From Daedaleopsis sinensis (Eukaryota > Basidiomycota > Agaricomycetes > Polyporales > Polyporaceae): DNA of 64,000 bases. The position numbers were made by a program, and so were the translations under genes. The notes under the pieces are model-generated. The model was not told the origin of the DNA and did not search any database. It worked only from the letters and a program-made list of their open reading frames with translations. The DNA lies in assembly GCA_033807695.1 (NCBI GenBank), contig CM066302.1, forward strand, positions 4,712,001-4,776,000. The letters are read 5' to 3'. This document shows, piece after piece, positions 1 through 12,000 of the stretch (position 1 is its first letter; the number at the start of each line of letters is the position of its first letter).

Positions 1-3000
1 TAATCTCACCACAATCACAGGGAGGCGCCTTCCACCGGGTCCAGAACGGAGTCGCTTGTAGGAACCACGACGTGGCAAAGGCGATAATTTACACCGCGAT
101 ATGCGATCCCGACCACGACATCTTGTCATCCATCTCCGCAGATCCTCCTGGTGGTCATCGCCCGCCCGACAGTGCCACTCAGTGGCCTCAATGGCTCTCT
201 AGACGGTCCGCGGAACAGCCCTTTCGCAACCACCTCCTCGTCGTAGAGTGGCTAATACAAAGAATGCAACGAACGCATGCGGCCTGAGTAACCCTCCGCG
301 ATCACACCTGGAACCGCTTAAGTCGCATCCACCATATGTTCCAGCTGTCTACAGAAGCCGCACACTTCCATTGTAGACTCACGCGCCGTACCACGCCCGC
401 TCAGTCCCCATATCCGCGATCACACACTCCGCACACGACTCTAGTGACACATGCGCCGCTCGCCAGGAATCAGCATGACTCACCACGGCCGCTCCGTTAC
501 GCTATGCAAGTCCACAAAGCGGTCTATTGGTGGCGGCAGCCGCCATTTTTCATCCCCGTTCCCCCTCCTTCGCACTGCTCTCACACATCACCGACCCCAG
601 TACATCGTCCATATCGCACAACACCCCCGTAGTAATATCAAGGCTACTTCGCCATCCTTCCCTATATATCCAAATTCAAAGTCGCAGTTGGCGTGATACA
701 CGGACCGCGGTTTGGCCTCATCGCATCTAGCCGCACCAGCGCTTCATCGAACTAAGGTCGTCAGCTCCGATTTGGCTCGCGGAGCACCACTTAGAGTTCG
801 CCCACCTCTCCCTATCCATTCACTAACCATACTCTATCCAGTCCGGGCCCACACACCCTCGTGATCATCCTTCTGAACAATACGTTCTCGGGGCCGCCCT
901 CCGCCCTGATAGGCTATCCCCTCGTACGCCCGTGCTTCCGTCGTCTACGTTGCTAGGATCTTGATCGAAACCTCACGCATCATGTAGCTCCCTCGACGTT
1001 CTCACCCACTCCGCTCCGACGGCATACTATCGATCTGCGATCGGTGTCTAAAGGCTGTTCCCGTCGTAGCAGATCTTGTCCCGGCCCAGAAGCTAAGACT
1101 GACTCACTTTGTCTTTCCAGCATCTCGCAGAAAAACCAACGGCTCAATGACACAGTACGCATGGATGTATTCATATCTGCGCATCTACTAACATTTTCTC
1201 GTTCATTTGCAGGGAGGGCGGTCACAGAGCCGCTTCAGCCGCTTCGACGAGACCGCGAATCGAGGTACGCGATTTCAACCGCGGCGCCGTCCGGGGACTC
1301 TTTTGCTGACCACCTTCCGTTCTACTAGTAGAAAGTTGCGGGCAACGAATTCAGGAACAAGCTCGCATTCGCACGCGACCAGGGAGCCGTTACCTCAAAC
1401 AGGGCAAGTCGGGCTACAGGGACAGGCAAGTTTCAGATCTCAACCTCGGAGTAGAGCCCAAGCTGACGCGCACGGTCACAGAAGACCCCGATCGCGTAGG
1501 TGCACCTTAGTACCAACAGGTGCGCAAACCTCCCGGCCCGCCTTTCAGCTCCGCGTGTGGCTGACTTCCCCGACTGTCTGCAGGCCTGACATTCGGCTCC
1601 GCACATCAATCGACATTGCGTCCGACGCAGCCGCCGGCTTGTGGTTGTGCCAGCGTCATTACCGCGCTGCGCCCTTGTTGAATGCTGCCCCGCATGGTGA
1701 CAGTCCACATCTTGGCTCCCAGCACGAAAATGTCCAATATTGAGCATCGCAGATTGGGTACGCGCCACCAGTTCCGGTACGATGTGCTGATATCACTGTC
1801 TATTCTATCAGACATTCCATGTTTGGCGGGTAAGATACACAGCCAGCTCGGGCACTCACGTACGCACCTCCCACCAAGTCCACATATCACCGAATCCCGA
1901 CTAACGACGGCTTTCGCATCTATGTACTTCCGCATCCATGTGCTTAGGTCACAGTTGGACAGTACGGTCCCGGGCTCTTGTTCGAGCCAGATTCACCCGC
2001 ACTGCCTCGAGTTGAGCTCGATACCGTGACACACGGCCAGCACTTCAATTGAATTGCCGGCCCGTCTCCCCTCCCGCCCCCCGCTGACCCATCGGCACCG
2101 CTATCATTAGTCGACGAGCTCCCGGATCTCTCCAACCGCGTTCAACCCGCGCCTGAATGCCCGCCAAACCGAATATGCATGGCACTAAGCCGTACGTGTC
2201 GCGCCGCATCCCACCCGCGACCGCGCCCGCTGACTCAAGTACCTTCCTCACCGGCCGCCGTAGACGCATCTCCCAGGGGGCGCAGCCGTCCATCTCAGCG
2301 CTGGAGCAGGCGATCCAGCGGTACACCGTCCGTGGAGGCCTGCGTGCTCTGGCGAGAGCCAGAGACCGCTGGACCTCGGTTGGCGAGCACGATTTCCTAC
2401 GGCGGGAACCGCGACGTTCGCGCGCATTTCGTACGACTCTGGAATCTTGCAACTCGCAGACGGACAGTGCAGCTGCCGAAGCTCGACGCATACTAGCATC
2501 AGGCTTCACTAAGATAATACACGTAGAAGCATATCGTCCAGCCACGCCTTCGCCCTCCCGCTTCCCCTGTTCAACCTTTAACCGTGCACCTGAGCTGCTC
2601 CTCCTCGACGACTTCCCTGTCCACATCGCAGCTCGAACAAACGGGCGCGACCATTTCTTCGCGTCCTGGGTCGTGCACGCCGCGGCGAAGGCTGCGCGCC
2701 CGGGGTTGTATTTGCCCCAGCAACGGCCTTGCAGACCTGGGTGTCGAGTACGGCGCGCGGAGTGCTCGAGACCGTCGTGGCTCGTAGCAGGGACGCCGCC
2801 GGGTTCTCCCTTTTCTCCTGGGACGGCTCTCGAGCGACGTCGGCAGATCCCTTGCGGTGGTGAAAATGCCGTGCACCCGTCCGTGGCGTTCTGTAGGTTA
2901 GAGACAAGTACAGCGTGAGAGCCACAAGCTTACAGCGAGCCTGCGCGAGATGGCGGGCCTTTTGGGTCCGCGCGCGACGATATCTCGTCCGCCGGGACGG

Positions 3001-6000
3001 CCTTCCTTTGCACTGAGAATGTGCTTGAGAAGAATGTGTGGGTCCCTAGGGCGGGGCAGGGCGTCGTCCGCGAGATCGGGACATCGGCCTTCGAGCTTCC
3101 CTGCCTCGCCCCCGCGATCATCGCGCGCCGCGTGTTCCTCGGCACGTAAAGCTTCGGCCATGCGTGCACTTAGTGCGCGCGGGGTGTCCGCGTCGAGGAT
3201 GGCCACAACCCGCCGCCAGCGCCGCCCGCGTCGTGAGTTCGGCTCGACCGGGCTACGGGGTGCGGATCGTGCAGCCGATTTTGAGACGTGCTTTACGGCA
3301 TCCGCGAAGGCGTCGCACATGGGGTGCATAGTCAGGGTATGCAAGTGTGTGAGCCGCGCGGCGCGGTTCGCTTCGCCGGGAGAGCGTGTTTACCTCAGGG
3401 CCCCATGAAATCGTTGTGGATGTGTATTTTCCGATTTCGTCGGATCGCGATGGGGCCAGCCGCGTTGGAAGCGGAATAGCCAACGTGTTCTGATGATATG
3501 CGTTAGAACGCGAACGGAACAGAAACGAGAAAGATATGCGAGGACTTGTGAAGTACCTTGTCGACATCGGGGTAGAGCCATTGAGTACGTTGGCGAGGAA
3601 CGTCGGAGCAGGCTGTCTGAGAGTCTTCCGAGCGCGTATCGGTTGGAACACCTGGGTCTGCGGCGCGCGAGAGAGGAGGTAGGGTATTAGTCGGGCCTGA
3701 CGACGAAAAGCATTGTAATCGGACCTCCAATGCACATCACTATGACAGTATTTTGCCCACCTGTCAGATCGGCACGACACTGGGCGCATTGCACGCAGAA
3801 CGTGCAATGCGCTCTGTCAGGCTGTGTCAGTACGCGGACCGGTGGGTATAAGATGCGAAATGACCCATTTTGTGGAGCACCGCGCAGAGATGCAGGCACC
3901 GTCCCAAGTGCTGCCGCGGGGGCCGCGCCCACTTCCAGTGCAGAATCGTCTCAAGTTGCATTGAGTGGTCAAGGCGAGTTCTGCACTGATGGGACAGAAA
4001 TGGCGGAGGATGCGTCGACGTGAGAGAGTACTCGCCGGCGGGGTCTAGAAATCGACTTGAAAGCGCGTTACTCGCCCTTATCAGATTGCAGCTAGAGCGA
4101 GCGCGCTATGTGCGTAGTGTTCGAAGTGCCCTGGGGACTGCGTCAGCTCCCGGACGAATGAGAATGGAGAGAGAAGCCTTGCGTTTTCCGGCGTACCGCG
4201 CACAAATCAGGGTACCATCTTCAAGGATGACGGCGGGCCACTGCAGTGCCCGTCGTCCCAGGGCCGTCGAGACTCGTGCTGCGCGCCGAAAGCGCCGTCC
4301 GGGCGCAGGGGAGAGGACTGGGCGCGGAAGAAGAGTCGGACGGCACCACAACGTGAAGACCAATGAAATAGCCTCCTCGTCGATTTCGAATGTCTCGGAT
4401 CGCGGCGCGAATGACGCAGATGAGACGGACGAATCAGAGCGTGCAGGCGATCGCTGTAGTTGTAGTTCGGCCGCTGGAGATGGCGGGAGCGGGTTTAGCG
4501 ACGAGATTTGGATGTTGCGCAGGCAGTGTCCGATAGTAGACGGACGAACAATGGGGTACGGAGACGAGACGCATATGTGTTGGATCGGGTGGGTGAGGGT
4601 CAGACACAGCTGGATGTGCGCCCATATGTTGAATAACTTAGGGTTAGGTTCCAATCGCAGTCGCCGTTTCCATAGGGTCGGCCCTATGTGTGTAGATCAG
4701 TATGAGGGTTAGCAAGCGCAAGGAGAGCGGACCCTAAGAGCGAGAGACGCGCCTCGAGGAGGGATTGTGGACGAGGGGGCAGCGTCCGAGCCCAGCGCAG
4801 ACGATGATCCATGTGGAGCGACGCGGCAGGTGTTTCGAATGCAGCCAGGGCATCATCTGCGCTGGGTGGTTGGACGTGAGCGATTTGAGAGTGTAAGCGT
4901 CGGGGCGCCAGCGCGAGACATACAGACCGTTGGGCGTAGTACGTGAATCGTGACGAGCTGAGAGCTGGAATGGAGCTCTCGGGGGGAAGCATCGGACAGG
5001 GTGTGCACGACAATATTCGAAGGGTAGGTCGATTCGGAGCACAAAGTACGGGTACACGGAGTGAAACACAGCCTAAGAACGCACAGACAGAAGGGGGGAG
5101 CAAGGACATCGAGAGGGAGCGGTTGACGTACCTCAGAAAGGATAACAGCAGCGGCGAGCGTCGGAAGGGCCGCTGCCACAGCTTTTGCAGCAGCCGACAG
5201 GAAGCAGTTGGTGATGGACGAGCGAGACCGCTGAGTAGTCGACTTGATAGTTGCGAACCCACAGCGGGAGACGGCGGTCGGCCTTTCGTAGGCGGACCGT
5301 GACGGTTAATAGGCCAGTTATGTATGGTCGAGGCGGAGGACTTGGACGGGAGCGGACTCCATGCTAAGACGGACGGGCGCCTGTCTGTCACGTGGAAATG
5401 AGATTGCGTCGGGCGCCTGGGGACGGTGGTCGCGTTTCGCTCGCCCTCCTGCCCCTCCAGATCCCCCGGCCCTCCTCCGAGCAACTCATCCCACAGAATA
5501 CATTTCACGAACTGTGAGAACGCCCTTTGCTCGGTTGTTGCACCTCAATTTTGACAGGATTAACGCTTCCCCCACGTATTACTCCCCCAAGCTCGACTTA
5601 GGGTTACACAGCTCACCCAGGACCTGCCATCATCGCTCACCGCCACCCTCTCTACCAATAGCCTCTCCCTCTCCGATGACCGCAGGCTTCGACCTCGCCG
5701 CCCACATCCATTTTGAGCTCACTGTCGTTTGTCGACCTCGCTCGGGACGCACAGTGGTGTATGGGCTCACCTCCCTCCTTCCTGGTCCTCTAACCCTGTG
5801 ATACCCACTCCCACCTCAACTACTCCGTCCACGACCTCCGCACCGAGCATCATCCGAGTGCCTACTCCCTCCCTTCTGTCCGTCATTTCATCCTCATCAT
5901 CCTACTTTTCTCTCACCTCCCCACTTCCCATTGCAACCGCCGCCGCCGCCTCCCATGGCGTATTCTTCTCTCATGGTGTCATTGTCGGCAGTATCCCTGT

Positions 6001-8239
6001 CACCCTCCTCCTCATCCTCATCGCCGTCTTCCCTCCCGCCACAACCGCCGTCGCCAGCTCCCAGCCCACGCCCAGGGCCTTCCTCCAGCTTCCTGAACCG
6101 CTCCACCACCATCGAGTCCTTCCGCAAACGCGAGAGCCAGCACCCGATCTGCAATGGCTGGGAAACAGTCACCCCTGGCGACCTCAGTACAGCGATCCTC
6201 CATCCCTCGGCGAGGACTCTCCCTGCGGGAGTGGGGACGATAGCTAACCGGTCCTCACACGTGCGAGTGTGTGCAGCGGCACCGATGGCGGTCATCCGCG
6301 AACGGGCACCACCACCGTCACAGTCTAACCCCCCAACGCTCGCACCGGCACGGCCTCAAACCACCCATCATCCCGCGCGAGGTGCAGATGCGCATGGACG
6401 AGGAGATGGGCGACGTCCCGCCGTCCTGCCGTCCCCAGCGTCCGCATGGCCGAGCGCAGGCTGTCCTCCGGCTCCGAGTCTCCGCTATCCCTTCCGCCCT
6501 CCTTCGACAGCCTCGGCACAGCTTCCCGGCTTCCTGTTTCCCAGCCGTCGTCCGCACCTGAGAAGCCGAAGGCTACCCTAACCGCAAAGTAATCCCAACG
6601 CGACCATCGACTGCGGAGTATAAAGTCCGGCGATCTCGTCGTGTTTTGCGGACAACTACTATCGTCGCATGTGCTCCGCTACGCTTCCTATCCTGCCGAC
6701 GTCACGCCTTTCCACAGCTACAATTGCGAAGCCAGGGATTTGATACTCGGCGGTGTCTCCGGCGACCACGCCTGGTCGCCGTCGGCGTCAACTCTGGGTC
6801 TGGAATCCACCACGTTGGCCATGGCGGCTTCCGCGGAGCCGCCGACATTGTCAACATCGCGCTTGAGTGTATCTTTGTCAACCGCCCTTGATACTTAACA
6901 CCTAGAGGAGCGCGGCGGCAAGTAAGCATTCGCTCTTCTCACTGTATGTTCCACTCCCTTGTTACTCGACCGCCCCCATCCGCAAGACTCGCTCGTGGCC
7001 TCCCCCTCGCACGTGTGGGGAGCTCCCTCGGTCGCAGACGATACAGTCTCCGAGACGCTTTCCTCAGACAACTCTGTCCCCATCCGTCACTGGGTTCCCA
7101 CCCATCCTCGCTTGACATTGTCACTCCCCCTCTGAGCAAAATCCATGTCTCACGCCGGCATCAACCCATGATACGCACGCACGCACTCGGCTCAGCCCCT
7201 GCCTGAACAACTTTTGTAGCTAGCCGGACACCGGGGCGAGACGGAGACGTAAGGGTTCAGAGGCTAGGTTAAAGCGCGACATAGATTGAGCCTTGCGTTG
7301 TTGTTAGATTGGCCACAGTCCCGTGACGCACGTACCGCGCGAGCCCTGATACACATAGCTGGTTTACAAGCATCTGCGCATTTCCACACAGTACCTCAGA
7401 GCGCAACGAGCGAGGGCCGGAGAAGGTGACATACTCGGGCGATCACGGCAGTGGAGCATTAGGTCGTCCACAGCCACGGAAAGTGATTGACTGCAAGGTG
7501 AGATTGGTCCTGACGCGTGACGCCCGGGGCTGAGGCTTTAGGCCTCAGGCCTGGACCCTGGAGGCCGACACGAACGGCGACGAGAACGAGGTACAATTCA
7601 GCAAGCTAGATTGTAAGTACAACTCCCCGTTGTGGACGGTGCGATCCCGTGCGGCGTGCCCCAGCGGCGAATCTACTCGAGAAGTCCCGCCCGCACCGGC
7701 TCTTGCACGTCTTATTTGCCACCGCCTCGAAGCTACCGTTTCGCAAGACTCGGAGAATGCACATTATATTCGTAAGTGGCCAACCACATAGTTCCCGAAC
7801 ACATGGCCTCATCGACACCGACTTCGCAGGGGCATCGAGTCCTCACCGAAGGCCGCTAACATTCTGCCATCACCGGCATATGACAGCACTGGGCGAAGAA
7901 AGAAGGCTCCACCAGAATGGCAGCGATCAGTCTACCGTTCACCTCCGCCGCATGCTTCGGGTACAACTCTCCTCCGTCGCCTCGCGCATAGCCAAAGACA
8001 CTCGAACTGCACACGCTCCATCGAGCACGATACGGCGTATTCATGCAATCAAAATGAACCTTCTCATTCCACAACAACACGGAGCAGGAGGACGGTACAC
8101 GCTCACCCATGGTCGTTGACTTCAACCGGATCGCGCTCACTGACGCATGTTCAGTTGATGGCGGAGCAACATCTACCCGGTAATCTTGGTGATTTTACCT
8201 TGTCGATGACTTCACCAGATCGTCGTCACGCAATCAGGC
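1..8239. other. No supported gene
   Basis: This stretch contains many open frames on both strands, but none shows a recognisable domain, a consistent chain of spliced exons or family-like sequence. The frames overlap each other in several registers, as expected from GC-rich non-coding DNA. A proline/serine-rich frame near 5930-6580 and an arginine-rich frame near 2160-2920 are low in complexity and have no intron logic. It may be decayed repeat or intergenic DNA; I cannot name any element in it. Confidence 0.5.
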
Positions 8240-8244
8240 GCGGG

Positions 8245-8251
8245 TATTTAA
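8245..8251 (+). promoter_or_regulatory. TATA-like box of the 8315 gene
   Basis: TATTTAA lies 64 nt upstream of the ATG at 8315, followed by a short GGCG repeat and a pyrimidine-rich leader. The position suits a core promoter; it is inferred from sequence only. Confidence 0.45.
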
Positions 8252-8314
8252 GGCGGGCGGGCGGGCGGGAGACGCGATTTTTTCACCCTCTACCCAGTTC
8301 CCGTCTACACCGCC

Positions 8315-9777
8315 ATGTCAGACCTCCCCCATCACGAAGGCTCCTCTCCTCCGCCTCCGCCAGCTCTGACGAGTTCCAGTCAGGTGAGCTCAATTTGATT
8401 TGGCACCGGCCTCCGCCCTCATTCGTTCATTTTGCAGGCCTCCTCAAGTCCCTTCCCTCCGTCTCGCCACGACTCCGATTCCCCCAACCCGGGCGATGAA
8501 GATTGGGGCTCTGAAGACTTAGCTATATATTCTAGTCCTTCCTATTCCCCGCACGGTTTTTACACCGGCCATGATTCCGCTTTCTACCACGCCGACACTG
8601 CAGCGCTCCCCATCAGCCCAACCTCCCCTTCCCCCAACGGCGATCGACCTGATCTGTCGGCCATCCACGCCCGAACGTACCGGTCTTCGACCTCTAAGCA
8701 TTCCAACAGCTCCTCCGCCTCCGTGTATGCGGAACATCGCACGTCATCTTCGTCACTCGATATTCAAGTTGGACGAGCCCCGCCGGTCGGGCCTGGTCGC
8801 GTCGACGCCGCGTCCCTCTTTCCCATCATGGGCTCGACGCCATCCTTCCCGTCTTCCCTCACGTTCAAATACGACGGCGTCGGCAACGAGGTGTCTCGCA
8901 AGCTCGTCCATGCCCGCAACTCGACAGGCCCTGTCCGTCGCGAGCCTACGCACGAAGCTCGCACTCGGCCTGCTCCTTACGTAGTGCATCCCCGCACCCC
9001 TCGAACCACCACTTCGCCCGCTCCTTCCCCAGGAACTGTGGTCGACACCGCTCGTTCTCGGCCTGCGCCTTACTCCGTCCATCCTCGTACCCCTCGCACC
9101 ACCACTTTGCGCCCTCCTCCCCCCCGACTCCCGGTCACCATCGCTTGGACCCCCCATCCTAGTCGGGACGACTCACTGCCAGGCGCGGTCGCGGAGCTTG
9201 GTCCATTCATAATGAACGCTGCGGCAACTTTTCACACGTCGTGCATAGTGTGTTACGCGCTCAAGGGCGAGCTCGCCGACCACAAGTTAGACGATTGCAC
9301 CTCGGGCATATGTCACACGAAGATGAACCCCGACTACAGCACGTTTCGTACCGCGGTCACGATGCGTGTCGCGAACTTCTGCTTTTTCTGCAACCTTCCC
9401 CAGGTGCGTTCGCGTGCGAGTACTTGAGGTCAGGACTCGTTGCTCACCGGACATTGCAGGCCACGCCGGTGCTTCCGTTTGGATTTCACCCTCCGAACAA
9501 GGGTGGCGCGAAGAACTGTCTGTACAGTGACGTGCTCAAACCGCTGTGCTATGTTGTTGCGCGCAATGAGAAGCTGTTCGAGCGCCTCAAAACCACTACC
9601 CAGTTCGACCTCCCAGCTCTGACTCTTCCCGAGATGGAGGAAGAATGGATCACATTCTTCCGCTTCCACGAGTCGACACACTTGTTCCCGAATTACCTTC
9701 GCGTCTTCCTTTGGCTCTTGAACACGCAGGGTTACGACGACGACAACAACGCGAGGCTCACCGCCATGTGGAAGTAG
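8315..9777 (+). CDS. CxxC zinc-binding domain protein, TLH-C-terminus-like
   Basis: Three exons (8315-8383, 8438-9403, 9460-9777) join in frame to give 450 residues; both introns have GTGAG/GTGCG donors and TTGCAG acceptors. The first ~280 residues are Ser/Pro-rich and probably disordered, with a near-duplicated RPAPY.VHPRTPRTTT stretch. The last ~155 residues form a compact region with CIVC, a downstream His/Cys pair, CFFCNLP, then CLYSDVLKPLCYV. This spacing resembles the Cys-rich tail found in basidiomycete telomere-linked and RecQ-type helicase proteins, here without any helicase. That comparison is from memory. A zinc-binding role is inferred; the target is unknown. Confidence 0.62.
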
Positions 9778-10033
9778 CTGTTTGTCGCTCCCACCACTTC
9801 CACCAGCGTCTCAGCCGCCTCTCGTCCGACCCCTGCAGACCCATTTCAAAGCTTCCGTACTCCGCTTCACATATACGATCTACGTCGACGGGGTACGCAA
9901 GCTCCACGCTGCATTCAAAAACGCTGCGCGTCCGACACGCTCCACGCCCTCGGTTTCGGCCACGTTTACCGTGTAAAAAGCCCCGTAGCTTCCTGCTTCG
10001 CAAACTTTCCATCTCGCTGTCCCGCATCCGTAC

Positions 10034-10255
10034 TGCTACCGTTCGAAGTCGCTCCCGATTTCCTGCCACGTCGATAATCGCTCCCTCACTGCCTCCCCAG
10101 TCCTGCTCTGCACTGATACTTTTCGAAGTCGCTCCTGATCCCCTGCCACGTCGATGACCGCTCGCTCACTTCCACCTCAGTCCCGTCTCTGTACTGATAC
10201 TTCTCCAACTCGCTCCCGATCCCCTGCCACGTCCATGATCGCTCTTCACTGTAGA
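10034..10255. repeat. Three-copy ~80-bp tandem repeat
   Basis: Three direct copies sharing the core CTGCCACGTCGAT occur with anchors at about 10057, 10137 and 10218 (period 80-81 bp). They lie just 3' of the 8315 gene. Confidence 0.65.
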
Positions 10256-10797
10256 GTTCTTTCGCGCCTTTCCACTGAGAAGACCGAAGTCGTCCCGTCC
10301 CTTTCGTCTCCCAAATTCGTCCCGAAGCTGTAAGATACTAGGTTACCCCCCGATTAATACCAGGCTTGGCGAAGACTAAGCCCCACGCTAATGAAATGTG
10401 TGCAGAGTTGAGCTACAGAACGCCGTATGTGCCCTTAGACACCACATTCCGCGGTGACAGGCGGAGATATGCGGAGAGGGAACGGAGAGGACACATACAG
10501 TCCTTCACGCTTGCCGCACACTCCCCGCGTGCTTGTTAAATTGGTAGAGTCGAGCGGACATTACATGGCTAGTGAGCGAATCCGTGTCTATGTACACGCC
10601 AGCTAGACACCGAAATCGTGTGAGGCCGCCATGCTGCTGTGTTAGTGCGCAGCACTGGCCAGCTCCTCCGGCAAGGAACCCTCCCGTCCAACCGTCCTCC
10701 GAAGTAGATAACATTAGTGTGTGTATGTATGCGCATCCAATTGTTACACATGAGGCTGTGGTACGTCCTATTGGTTCCCAGCGTGGCGCGTGACCCA
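10256..10797. other. Intergenic, nothing recognised
   Basis: Only short overlapping frames occur here. The 3' exon(s) of the neighbouring minus-strand gene could extend into it, because that gene's last codons overlap a good donor (AAAGTGAGT near 10875). Confidence 0.4.
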
Positions 10798-11952
10798 CTA
10801 ACCCTGATCCCGCTCCACGCCCTGCCGGAGACTCGTCCGCGGACCCAGCAAGCCCTCGCCACCCGAACGTGCGACACTCACTTTCATCGCGTCTGCACAT
10901 GTTCGTATGGCTTGCGCGAGGTCGGGGTCGACGACGATCGTGTCCGGAATGTCGGTGTGGGCCGTGCCAAACGGAACCCCCGTCTCGACCTCTTCTAGAA
11001 GGGTGAAACTGGCCAAGGAGGTCACGATCTTCAAAGCATCGTCGCGTTGTACCCGTAAGGCGGCCCTCAATTTTGACATCTCGCCTTCGCATTCTGTCAG
11101 CTGCGCCACTTTCATCGCGAAGATCCTCCTGCTGTCGGCCACAACCGCGAAGCTTCCAGACGGTTGTCCTCCGTTGTTCAATGCTTCACTGCTGTTAACA
11201 AACGCTGCAACTCCGGGCTCCGACACGCCGCCTGGCCCATCACACAACGTGTGGATGCCACCGCTCACTCCATCCACACACGCACGCATTGCGTCCGCGC
11301 ATGCGCGGACGGCACCAGCGTGATTGCGACCGAGTCCGACAGGGTCTTCGATCTTCGCGCCGCGGTAGTTGTCGAATGGAAGTCCGGTCTCGTTCTCCTC
11401 TAGAAGCACGCAAAGTGCCAGGGAGCGCACCGCCCGGCGCGCGTCGTCGCATTGTTGACTCAAAGCCTCCTCCAGCTCCACCATTTTCGATTGAGCAAGA
11501 ACGTATTGCGACGCCTTGACAGAGAACAGTCGCCGGTAGTCGCGTATGACAGCCAAGTTAGCGGGTGCCCGCCGCATAGTCTCGAACGCGACGGGATTTC
11601 GAAACGTCGGCAACGACGTTCCCTCCTCGATCGTGGACAAGGATGCCGCCAGATTCTGAGTGACGGGCGATGTCGAAATCGGGGGTTCCTCACCGGCCAC
11701 TGGATCTGTCGGCACGCGACTATGGCCGCGTGGTCGCGTCGAGCCGGTTTCCGCGCCTGACGTAGGGCCGAAGATCGGTCCGAGACCTGTGCGTCCCGTT
11801 GTTGCCCTCCCGAGATCGAAGAAACCAACCGGAGACCGAATATCGCCCCCCGGGGCGCCTTGAAGCTGCCGCGAGCTCAAGACCGCATGTCGCGCGCCCA
11901 AGACATCAGCAGATGGATACGCAGATCGGAATGCTGCCGTTACCGCGCGCAT
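10798..11952 (-). CDS. Unknown protein with an internal tandem duplication
   Basis: One open exon of 384 codons starts at an ATG (11952). Residues ~134-226 and ~269-360 are two copies of the same unit. Both copies run AV(I/V).D.RR(L/I)F..K, then a coiled-coil-like stretch with QCDDA / QRDDA, then LLEE.ETG(L/V)PF, and end A.R.CADAM(R/K). The unit is mostly helical, so a coiled-coil or oligomeric role is plausible. I do not recognise the family. The 3' end is uncertain: after CADAMK the DNA reads GTGAGT, a strong donor, so the last ~25 residues may be intron read-through. Confidence 0.6.
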   Translation of the reverse strand: MRAVTAAFRSAYPSADVLGARHAVLSSRQLQGAPGGDIRSPVGFFDLGRATTGRTGLGPIFGPTSGAETGSTRPRGHSRVPTDPVAGEEPPISTSPVTQNLAASLSTIEEGTSLPTFRNPVAFETMRRAPANLAVIRDYRRLFSVKASQYVLAQSKMVELEEALSQQCDDARRAVRSLALCVLLEENETGLPFDNYRGAKIEDPVGLGRNHAGAVRACADAMRACVDGVSGGIHTLCDGPGGVSEPGVAAFVNSSEALNNGGQPSGSFAVVADSRRIFAMKVAQLTECEGEMSKLRAALRVQRDDALKIVTSLASFTLLEEVETGVPFGTAHTDIPDTIVVDPDLAQAIRTCADAMKVSVARSGGEGLLGPRTSLRQGVERDQG

Positions 11953-12000
11953 TGTAGGAGACCTGTCGGTATAACGGTTTAGGGCACTTAAGTCTGCTGG

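Noticed and set aside
2179..2496. Frame with a stretch (VRLWNLATRRR) that recalls a WD40 repeat
   Set aside because: Only one weak motif, no further repeats in any frame nearby and no exon structure; most likely chance.
5729..6581. Proline/serine-rich frames that could be a secreted or cell-wall protein
   Set aside because: No signal peptide or domain, and several overlapping frames are equally open; low-complexity DNA explains them.
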